Shown here piece after piece: positions 17,118-24,026 of a stretch of DNA of 64,000 nt; the stretch's first letter is position 1; each line of letters opens with the position of its first letter. The translations under genes and the position numbers were made by a program. This DNA is from Nocardia sp. NBC_00416 (GTDB lineage Bacteria; Actinomycetota; Actinomycetes; Mycobacteriales; Mycobacteriaceae). Under the pieces are notes generated by a model that was not told the DNA's origin, ran no database searches, and was given only the letters and a program-made list of their open reading frames with translations. The stretch is from contig NZ_CP107932.1 of the NCBI RefSeq assembly GCF_036032445.1, positions 5,644,501 to 5,708,500 of the forward strand. Reading direction: 5' to 3'.

Positions 17118-17927
17118 TCAGTCCAGGCTCTGCTGGCCGTGCCATTTGGTGCGTGCCCAACTCGGCCATTCGTCGTTGATCGAACCGGACCAGGTGGGCT
17201 GGCGACGTTCCCGGAAGGCTGCCATCGCCTCACCGGCGTCCCGGCCGTCGTCGATATGTTCGTTCAGCTCGGATTCCAGCCGCCCGACCACCGCCGGTTC
17301 GAGCCCGACGCCTTCCCACAACAGCCGTTTGGACAATGCCGCGGTCAGGGGCGCGGAACCGTTGGCGATATCGTGCGCGACCGCCATCGCGGTCGGCAGC
17401 ACCTCCGCCGTCGGCAGGCAGGCATTGGCCAAGCCCATGGCTTTGGCCTCTTCACCGTCGAAGGTGCGCCCGGTGAGCAGAATATCGGCGGCATTGGCGA
17501 GACCCGCCAGCCGCGGCAGCGTCCAGTGCACGTAGCCGTCGGCGAGGACCCCGCGCCGGACCTGGCTCAGCGCATAGACCGCGTCGTCGGCCAGGTACCG
17601 CAGATCGCATTGCAGGGCCAGCGCCAGCCCGGCGCCCACCGCGTGCCCGTTGACGGCCGCGATCACCGGTTTGCGCACTCGGAACGGCGGCGGATCGATA
17701 CTCGCGCTCACCTCGCCCACCCGGTCCGACAGGTCGGCGCCGGCGCAGAAGGCAGGCGGCGTCCCGGTGATGACCACCACGCGAATCGCGTCCTCGGCGT
17801 CACAGCGTTTCAGAGCGGCACCGAGCGCCTCGGTCATCGCGGGGTTGAAAGCGTTCTGTTTGGCCGGCCGGTTCAACGTGAGGACGGCGATGCCCGCTGA
17901 GACATCGACGAGCAATTCCGAACTCAT
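17118..17927 (-). CDS. Enoyl-CoA hydratase/isomerase family protein
   Basis: 269 residues starting MSSELLVDVSAG. Crotonase fold: CoA and oxyanion-hole region AFCAGADLSDRVG (about 62-74) and NGHAVGAGLALALQCD (about 94-109). In the usual position of the second catalytic Glu the sequence reads VRRGVLADGYVHWTLPR, so the Glu pair of true hydratases is not evident and another crotonase reaction is possible. The larger in-frame extension upstream runs into the palindromic repeat at 17972-18067 and is not part of the gene. Confidence 0.85.
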   Translation of the reverse strand: MSSELLVDVSAGIAVLTLNRPAKQNAFNPAMTEALGAALKRCDAEDAIRVVVITGTPPAFCAGADLSDRVGEVSASIDPPPFRVRKPVIAAVNGHAVGAGLALALQCDLRYLADDAVYALSQVRRGVLADGYVHWTLPRLAGLANAADILLTGRTFDGEEAKAMGLANACLPTAEVLPTAMAVAHDIANGSAPLTAALSKRLLWEGVGLEPAVVGRLESELNEHIDDGRDAGEAMAAFRERRQPTWSGSINDEWPSWARTKWHGQQSLD

Positions 17928-17971
17928 GATCTGGAATGGTAGCTGGGTTTTTGGCGCGCTGGCGCGCGCGG

Positions 17972-18067
17972 GGGTTGAGGCCCCCTTGGTCCCGACGTTC
18001 AGCCCTCGAGACTCGCGCCTGCGGCGCATGCGCTTCGAGGGCTGAACGTCGGGACGGGCCTCAACCC
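17972..18067. repeat. Long palindromic repeat (GGTTGAGGCC family), copy 1
   Basis: Left arm starts GGGTTGAGGCC and ends GACGTTCAGCCCTCGA (17972-18009); right arm starts TCGAGGGCTGAACGTC and ends GGCCTCAACCC (18035-18067). The arms pair over about 33 positions with one 5-base asymmetry (CCTTGG inside the left arm). The loop holds a smaller GCGCCTGCGGCGC hairpin. A second copy in opposite orientation lies at 23895-23993. Confidence 0.85.
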
Positions 18068-18260
18068 TTTGGGGTGTCTCGCTGAACTCGACGCCCGCGG
18101 GTTACGTCGCGTACGGAACTCCGGGCCGCAGTGAGGTCGAATACGGACCTCACGAGCTTGCGGTGCTCTCGCTCGCGTCCGGTCCGAGGTTCCCGGTCCG
18201 CGGCCGGCGAGGTGATGTGATCGTCCGCGGCCTGCGGGCGGGCCCCGACCGGTGTCTGTC

Positions 18261-19430
18261 TCACCGCAGCAGTGTGCGACCGATCGCGTACTTGTGGACC
18301 TCTGTGGGTCCGTCGTAGAGGCGGAAGGGGCGCATATCGCGGAAGATCATCTCGACGACCGTTTCGTCGCTGACTCCGATTCCGCCCAGGATCTGGACAC
18401 AACGGTCGGCGACCTTGAACAGCTCTTCGGAAACGAACGATTTGGCCATCGAGCTCTCGTGGCGGGCTTTCTCGCCCTGGTCCATCAGCCAGCAGGCGTG
18501 CCAGATGGTCAGGCGGCTCTGGTGCAGGGCTATCTCGTTGTCGGCGATCATGAACGACACACCCTGGTGCTCGCCGAGAGTTTTGCCGAAGGCGGTGCGG
18601 GTCTTGGCGTGGTCGATGGCGATGCTCTGTGCGCGTTCGGCGGCGCCCAGCCAGCGCATGCAGTGGGTGAGCCGGGCGGGGGCCAGACGCAGCTGGGCGT
18701 AGCGCAGGGCCTGGCCTGCCTCGCCGAGCAGCGCCGATTTCGGGAGTGTCAGCTTGTCGAAACGGACCACGCAGTGCCCGGCTACGTAATTGCGGTCCAT
18801 GGTGTTCATGGTGCGTTCGATGACGATGCCCGGCTGGTCGCCGTCGGTGAGGAACAGGGTCGGGCCGGCCGGGAGATGGGGGTTGTCGGCGAGCAGGGCC
18901 ATGATGATCCAGGTTTTCGCGCCGTTGGCGCCGGTGATCAGCCATTTGCGCCCTTCGACGGTGAAGTTCTCGCCGTCGAAGGTGGCGGTGGTGGCGAGCT
19001 GACCGGGGTCGGATCCGGCGCCGTCGGGTTCGGTCATGGCGAATACCGAGCGCTGGTGGCCGTCGATCACCGGCCGCAGGTAGCGGTCGGTCTGTTCGGG
19101 GTTCGCGATCTTGGAGAGCAGGAACATATTGCCCTCGTCCGGCGCCGCGCAGTTCATGGCGACCGGGCCCAGCGTGGACCAGCCGGCGGCTTCGTAGAGA
19201 ACGGCCTGTTCCACGTGGGTGAGGCCGCGGCCCCCGAGTTCGGTGGGTGCCTGGATGGTCAGCAGTTTCTGGGCGCGGGCGAGTTCGACGAGTTCCTGGC
19301 GGAGTTCGTCGGTGGGACCGTGGGAGGTCAGGCGGGGGTCGCGCTCGTAGGGCACGATCTTCTCGGCCACGAATGCGCGGATCCGGTCACGTTCGACGGC
19401 GAGGTCGGCGGGAATCGTGAAGTCGATCAT
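18261..19430 (-). CDS. Acyl-CoA dehydrogenase
   Basis: 389 residues, standard length. It shows the FAD/substrate signatures FAMTEPDGAGSDP (about 130-142) and, near the C-terminus, CVQILGGIGVSDE with the FAD-binding QILGG and RLYDGPTEVHKYAIGR, the region that carries the catalytic Glu in this subgroup. It introduces the alpha-beta double bond in an acyl-CoA, passing electrons to ETF. No neighbouring gene names the substrate. It stands alone between the palindromic repeat and the znu operon. Confidence 0.88.
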   Translation of the reverse strand: MIDFTIPADLAVERDRIRAFVAEKIVPYERDPRLTSHGPTDELRQELVELARAQKLLTIQAPTELGGRGLTHVEQAVLYEAAGWSTLGPVAMNCAAPDEGNMFLLSKIANPEQTDRYLRPVIDGHQRSVFAMTEPDGAGSDPGQLATTATFDGENFTVEGRKWLITGANGAKTWIIMALLADNPHLPAGPTLFLTDGDQPGIVIERTMNTMDRNYVAGHCVVRFDKLTLPKSALLGEAGQALRYAQLRLAPARLTHCMRWLGAAERAQSIAIDHAKTRTAFGKTLGEHQGVSFMIADNEIALHQSRLTIWHACWLMDQGEKARHESSMAKSFVSEELFKVADRCVQILGGIGVSDETVVEMIFRDMRPFRLYDGPTEVHKYAIGRTLLR

Positions 19431-19513
19431 CAGTGGTCACCTTCGGTCCGGGGGCGTTGAGGACGAGCATACGAAACCCCGGCACCCAGACTGAAGGCAT
19501 GTGCCTGCAAAAG

Positions 19514-20380
19514 TCAGCGCACCCGAGCGACCTGTCGCCGCCGGGCTCCGATCACCCGGCAGACCAGGTAGATCACGAACGAGATGGTGGTGACGAAGGT
19601 GGAGACCGGGGCCCCGGGAGCCAGGGAGAGCAGGATCCCGCCCACCGCCGCGATCTCCGCGAAGATCACCGCGAGCACGGTGGCCCGCATCGGGTCGGCG
19701 GTCAGCTGCGCCGCCGCGGCCGCCGGAGTGATCAACAGCGCGAGCACCAGGAGAGCGCCCACGATCTGGACACCGAAAGCGGCGGTGATACCGAGCATCA
19801 CCGCGAACAGGATCGACAGCCCGCGTACCGGCACGCCGCGGGCCACCGCGACTTCGGGGTCGGTGCTGGCGAACAGCAGCGGCCGGTAGACCATGGCCAG
19901 GACGGCGAGCACCGCCGCCGTACAGGTCGCCAGCAGTGTCAGCCCGCCGAAGCCGACGCTCACGACCTGCCCGGTGAGCAGCGAGAATTTCGAGCCCGCG
20001 CGTTCGGGACCGAGCCAGAGGAACAGCACCGACAGGCCGAGACCGAACGACAGGACCACCGCGATCACCGAATCGCGCTCCCTGGCCTTGGTGCCGAGCA
20101 CTCCGAACAACACGGCCGCGACCACCGAGCCGGCGATCGCGCCCAGCCCCACGCCCGCACCTACCAGCAGGGCCGCGGCCGCACCGGTCAGCGAGAGCTC
20201 GCTGGTGCCGTGGACGGCGAACGACATCTGCCGACTGATGATCAGCGGCCCGATGACGCCGGCGAGCAACCCGAGCAGCGCGGCCGCGAGTACAGCCTGC
20301 TGGACGAAGTCGTAGCCGAGCAGATGGACGGTGGTACCGACATCGAAGATCTCGGACAACACATCGGAAAGCTTGTCCAT
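19514..20380 (-). CDS. znuB: Zinc (metal) ABC transporter permease
   Basis: 288 residues with about eight transmembrane helices, of the ABC-3 family (ZnuB/MntB/TroC). The conserved QMSFAVHGTSELSLTGAA and GVPVRGLSILFAVMLGITAAFGVQIVG segments are visible. Its ATG abuts the stop of the ATPase gene (TAGATG). It would form the membrane channel for metal delivered by the lipoprotein encoded first in the operon; zinc is favoured by the Zur-like box. Confidence 0.88.
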   Translation of the reverse strand: MDKLSDVLSEIFDVGTTVHLLGYDFVQQAVLAAALLGLLAGVIGPLIISRQMSFAVHGTSELSLTGAAAALLVGAGVGLGAIAGSVVAAVLFGVLGTKARERDSVIAVVLSFGLGLSVLFLWLGPERAGSKFSLLTGQVVSVGFGGLTLLATCTAAVLAVLAMVYRPLLFASTDPEVAVARGVPVRGLSILFAVMLGITAAFGVQIVGALLVLALLITPAAAAAQLTADPMRATVLAVIFAEIAAVGGILLSLAPGAPVSTFVTTISFVIYLVCRVIGARRRQVARVR

Positions 20381-21349
20381 CTACCTGTTCGCCTGTCCCG
20401 CTCGCTGGGTGAGTTCGGCCAAAGGGTCGGCGATATCGTGCGGAGTCCCCGGATCCCCGTGGCAGTGGGCGCCGGCGGTGCCGAGCGCGTCCATGGTGTC
20501 CCCGGTTCCGACGACGACCAGCCGGCCCCGGACCCGCAGTACATCGACCTCGGTCTGGTACAGCTCGGACAGCACCGCCGAGGTCATGACCTCTTCCGGC
20601 GTGCCGATCCGGAACTTTCCGCCGACCAGGTAGAGCACCCGGTCCACCAGCGGCAGGATCGGATTGATCTCGTGAGTGACGAACAGCACCGAGGTCCCGT
20701 GCTCGCGCCGTCGGGCATCGATCAGCCCGGAGACCAGCTGCTGGCTGGCCAGATCGAGGCTGAGCAGAGGTTCGTCGCAGAGCAGTACGGCGGGATCGCC
20801 GACGAGCGCCTGCGCCACCCGCAACCGCTGTTGTTCGCCGCCGGACATGGATTCCAACGGGGATTTCGCGAAGGCCTGCGCACCGACATCGGCGATCGCC
20901 GCGGCGACTTTGCGGCGGCGTTCGGCCCGTCCGCGCAGGCCCAGTCCCCACCGATGTCCGTCGACACCGAGACCGACCAGGTCGATACCGCGTAATTGCA
21001 CCCCCGCGTCGATGGTGCGCTGCTGCGGTATGTAACCGAGATCCGGGTGCCCGGCGCGCGGTGCGGCTCCGGCGACCCGTGCGCTGCCCGAGCTCAGGGC
21101 GAGTTGGCCGAGCAACACCCGGAGCAGGGAAGTCTTACCCGAGCCGTTGGGCCCGAGCACCGCGATGAACTCGCCGCGCGACACGCTGAGGTCGAGGTCC
21201 CGCCACAGCGTGCGGTCGCCGAAACCCAAGGTGGCGGATTCGAGCCGCACCGTCGGTTCGGCGGGTAACGGGGCGGCGGGGCGGGTCGCGAAAGCGCTGT
21301 CACTCACGGCACGGTGAGCCGCCGGCGCGGTATCGCTCATTGGATCCAT
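20381..21349 (-). CDS. znuC: Zinc (metal) ABC transporter ATPase
   Basis: 322 residues. Walker A GPNGSGKTS (about 69-77), signature SMSGGEQQR, Walker B VLLCDEPLLSLD and switch His in FVTHEIN. A 30-residue N-terminal extension and a C-terminal extension of about 60 residues with GAHCHGDPGTPHD, containing three His and a Cys, exceed the usual ZnuC length (about 250) and might bind metal. Second gene of the operon. Confidence 0.9.
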   Translation of the reverse strand: MDPMSDTAPAAHRAVSDSAFATRPAAPLPAEPTVRLESATLGFGDRTLWRDLDLSVSRGEFIAVLGPNGSGKTSLLRVLLGQLALSSGSARVAGAAPRAGHPDLGYIPQQRTIDAGVQLRGIDLVGLGVDGHRWGLGLRGRAERRRKVAAAIADVGAQAFAKSPLESMSGGEQQRLRVAQALVGDPAVLLCDEPLLSLDLASQQLVSGLIDARRREHGTSVLFVTHEINPILPLVDRVLYLVGGKFRIGTPEEVMTSAVLSELYQTEVDVLRVRGRLVVVGTGDTMDALGTAGAHCHGDPGTPHDIADPLAELTQRAGQANR

Positions 21350-21373
21350 CCGTTCTTCGCTGTCCGGTACCGA

Positions 21374-22264
21374 TCAGCCGATCGCGTCGGCCAGAGCGCG
21401 CGCGTTCTGTGTCTGCCAGGTTACGAAATCCATTCCGGCCGGCAGGGTTTCGGTCACCTCTACCACCGGAATTCCGGCCGCCCGGGCAGTCGCCCGGAGG
21501 TCCTGGCCGACCTTGTCCTCGGTCTGCACGTTGTAGATCAGCACCGCGACCTGCTTGCCGGCGACCAGGTCGCGGGTGGCCGCGACGGCCGCGGGAGAGG
21601 GGTCGGTCTCCTGCTCGATCGCTTCCTGATAGTCACGAGGCGTCCGGTCGACGGTACCGGCATCCTGCAGCAGGTAGTACGCGAGCGGCTCGGTTTGCAG
21701 GACCGGCGTGCCAGGGTGGTCCGCGGCGATACGGTCGGTGCTCGCGCCGACCTGCCCCAACCGGTCGGTGAACTGGGCGGCCCGGTCGGCATAACCCTGG
21801 GCGTGTGCCGGGTCGATCTGCGCGAGCTCGTCGCTGATCCGGTCGGCGACCAGCGCCACGGTCGCCATGTCGTACCAGACGTGTTCGTTCGAGTCGTTCC
21901 GGATCTCGTTGTCGCGTGCCGCTACGGCTTCTACCGTGCGCTTATCGCGGCCTTCGATGGCCTTGGCGACGAACTCGTCGTAGTGGCCGCCGTTATAGAC
22001 CACCAGGTCGGCATCGCTGAGTTGTGCGGATTCCGCGGCCGAGGTCTCGTGTGAATGCGGGTCGGCGGCGGGGTCGGTGATGATCGACGAGACCTCCGCG
22101 TCGGGCCCCGCGACAGTGCTCGCGATATCGGCCCATACATTGGTGGAGGCGACGACCGACGGCTTACCGGAATCGGCGCCCGACCCACCACATGCGGTGA
22201 GCGCCGCGGCCGCCGCGACTCCCATGGCCAGGACGAGAGCGCTACGGGCAGATTTAGGTGACAC
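21374..22264 (-). CDS. znuA: Zinc-binding lipoprotein of metal ABC transporter
   Basis: 296 residues from a GTG. Signal peptide with lipobox LTAC (Cys25), so it is anchored outside the membrane. The body is a TroA/ZnuA solute-binding protein: STNVWADIAS, DPHSHET (metal His), YNGGHYDEF (second metal His), EHVWYDMATV and a long linking helix. The His-rich loop of Gram-negative ZnuA is missing, as in many actinobacterial members. First gene of znuACB; a Zur-like palindrome lies 24 bp upstream of the start. Confidence 0.88.
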   Translation of the reverse strand: MSPKSARSALVLAMGVAAAAALTACGGSGADSGKPSVVASTNVWADIASTVAGPDAEVSSIITDPAADPHSHETSAAESAQLSDADLVVYNGGHYDEFVAKAIEGRDKRTVEAVAARDNEIRNDSNEHVWYDMATVALVADRISDELAQIDPAHAQGYADRAAQFTDRLGQVGASTDRIAADHPGTPVLQTEPLAYYLLQDAGTVDRTPRDYQEAIEQETDPSPAAVAATRDLVAGKQVAVLIYNVQTEDKVGQDLRATARAAGIPVVEVTETLPAGMDFVTWQTQNARALADAIG

Positions 22265-22287
22265 GGCAAATACCTACCAGAGTTAAT

Positions 22288-22300
22288 GGAAATCGTTTCC
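22288..22300. promoter_or_regulatory. Zur (FurB)-like operator
   Basis: GGAAATCGTTTCC is a perfect inverted repeat (GGAAA-TCG-TTTCC) within an AT-rich stretch upstream of znuA. It resembles the actinobacterial Zur boxes, which are palindromes of the TGAAAATGATTTTCA type. It would make the zinc transporter respond to zinc depletion. Confidence 0.6.
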
Positions 22301-22669
22301 GTTTTACTTTAGCAGCACGAACGATCTGCTCCGAACCGACCGCCCAGTCTTTGGGTGGGCGGCTGTGGGCGAAGGGCGGTTCGTTGAGGGCGGGCCACGG
22401 CAGGTGGGGACCAGCTCGGTGAGGCAGGGAGGCTGTCGGCGCAGGGTGAGGGTTCGCTCGTGAAGTGCCTGGACTGTACGTGAGGGTGTGGAGGCGAGCT
22501 GGGGGATGCGCACACTTGCCGAATACAGGTCTGTCCCGTGGCGGGCGCGCGATCACGCCGTGCGGCGGCATATCGCGAGCCGGTGTTTCGCTGCGTGCGG
22601 GAGGTAGACGCATGCGGATGCAAGCCGGGCGCAAGGGCGGTGCAATCCGCGCCCGGCACCTTCGGCATC
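22301..22669. other. Intergenic region znuA/monooxygenase
   Basis: 369 bp between divergent genes. Beyond the AT-rich zone next to the Zur-like box I see no conserved element, no hairpin with a U-tract and no protein-like frame. The frame of the monooxygenase continues upstream but is unlike the family. Confidence 0.5.
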
Positions 22670-23800
22670 ATGACCAATTCGATAACGATCATCGGCGCCG
22701 GGCTCGGCGGACTCGCTCTGGCCCGCGTCCTGCACACGCACGGCATCCCGGCCACGGTGTACGAGGCCGAAACCACTCCGACGGCGCGCATGCAGGGCGG
22801 CATGCTCGACATCCACGACTACAACGGCCAACTCGCCCTGACGGCGGCCGGCCTGATGGAAGAATTCCGCAGCCTCGTCCTGCCGGGCCGCCAGGCGATG
22901 CGGATTCTCGACCGGGACGGGACAGTTCTGCTCGACAAAGCCGACGACGGGACCGGCGGACGCCCCGAGGTGCAACGCGGCGAACTGCGACAACTCCTGA
23001 TCGACTCGCTGCCGGACGGCACCGTCCGGTGGGGCCACAAGCTCAGCGGTGTTCAGGCTCTCGGCGCGGGTCGCCACGAGGCGACCTTCGCCGATGGCAG
23101 CACGGTCGTCACGAGTCTGCTGGTCGGCGCCGACGGCGCGTGGTCACGGGTCCGGCCGCTACTGTCCACCGCGATACCCGACTACACCGGCGAATCCTTC
23201 GTCGAGACCTACCTGTACGACGCCGACACCCGCCACCCCGCCACCGCGAAGGCAGTCGGCGGCGGATCGATGATGGCGCCTTCGCCGGGCCGAGAGATCC
23301 ACGCACACCGCGAAAGGGGCGACACCCTGCACGCCTACGTGGTGCTCGCCGAGCCGCACGAGTGGTTCGCCGCCATCGATTTCACCGACGCCGCCGCGGC
23401 CACCGCACGAATCGCGGACGAGTTCGACGGCTGGGCACCGGAACTCACCGCGCTGATCGCCGACACCGATATCCCGCCGGTCTGGCGCCCGCACTACTCG
23501 CTGCCGGTCGGGCATCGGTGGGATCGAGTTCCCGGGGTGACCCTGCTCGGCGATGCCGCCCACCTCATGCCCACCAACGGCGAAGGCGCCAACCTCGCCC
23601 TGCTCGACGGCGCCGAACTCGGCAAGGCCCTCGCCGCGCACCCCGAGGACATCGAGACCGCCCTCACCGAATACGAGCAGGACATGTTCGCCCGCAGCAC
23701 CGAAGTCGCCACCGAGACCGCTGAACTCTTCGGTGATCTGCACGACGGCACGGCCCAGGGCCTGGTCGACGCGTTCACCGCATCCGCGCACACCCTCTGA
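22670..23800 (+). CDS. TetX-like FAD-dependent monooxygenase
   Basis: 376 residues, the length of TetX-type flavoprotein hydroxylases. N-terminal Rossmann FAD motif ITIIGAGLGGLALARVL; then ARMQGGMLDIHDYNGQLAL, the counterpart of the TetX GGTLDLH segment; RGELRQLLIDSL; and the second FAD motif LLGDAAHLMPTNGEGANLAL followed by a C-terminal helix with YEQDMFARSTEVATETAE. Such enzymes hydroxylate aromatic substrates, and some inactivate tetracyclines; substrate specificity cannot be read here. The start is the ATG at 22670, although no good RBS is visible. Divergent from znuA. Confidence 0.8.
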   Translation: MTNSITIIGAGLGGLALARVLHTHGIPATVYEAETTPTARMQGGMLDIHDYNGQLALTAAGLMEEFRSLVLPGRQAMRILDRDGTVLLDKADDGTGGRPEVQRGELRQLLIDSLPDGTVRWGHKLSGVQALGAGRHEATFADGSTVVTSLLVGADGAWSRVRPLLSTAIPDYTGESFVETYLYDADTRHPATAKAVGGGSMMAPSPGREIHAHRERGDTLHAYVVLAEPHEWFAAIDFTDAAAATARIADEFDGWAPELTALIADTDIPPVWRPHYSLPVGHRWDRVPGVTLLGDAAHLMPTNGEGANLALLDGAELGKALAAHPEDIETALTEYEQDMFARSTEVATETAELFGDLHDGTAQGLVDAFTASAHTL

Positions 23801-23894
23801 GCCCGGCCACCGTACCCGGCGTCCGCACATGCCGAATAGCACGCGGTCCCAATCGGTCCCGCGACGGATGTCGAGCGGGATCGTGACACCACAA

Positions 23895-23993
23895 AGGGTT
23901 GAGGCCCGTCCCGACGTTCAGCCCTCGAAAGCGCATGAGGCGAAGCCTCGAGTCTAGCGGGCTGAACGTCGGGACCAAGGGGGCCTCAACCCC
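23895..23993. repeat. Long palindromic repeat (GGTTGAGGCC family), copy 2
   Basis: Same element as at 17972-18067 but inverted: GGGTTGAGGCCCGTCCCGAC on the left and GTCGGGACCAAGGGGGCCTC on the right, enclosing CAGCCCTCGA and GCGGGCTGAACG. The loop sequence differs from copy 1. It lies downstream of the monooxygenase and just beyond the 3' end of the trehalose gene, so between two convergent stops. Confidence 0.85.
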
Positions 23994-24026
23994 CGCGCCG
24001 CCGCAGGCGGCGCCAATAGATACAGC

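Noticed and set aside
17928..18029. N-terminal extension of the enoyl-CoA hydratase through the palindromic element
   Set aside because: The extra residues (GLNVGTKGAS) come from the repeat and also appear in frames at the second copy; the true start is MSSELLVDV at 17927.
19433..20995. 520-codon plus-strand frame over the znu operon
   Set aside because: His/Gln/Arg/Asp-rich shadow of the znuB and znuC genes with no motif.
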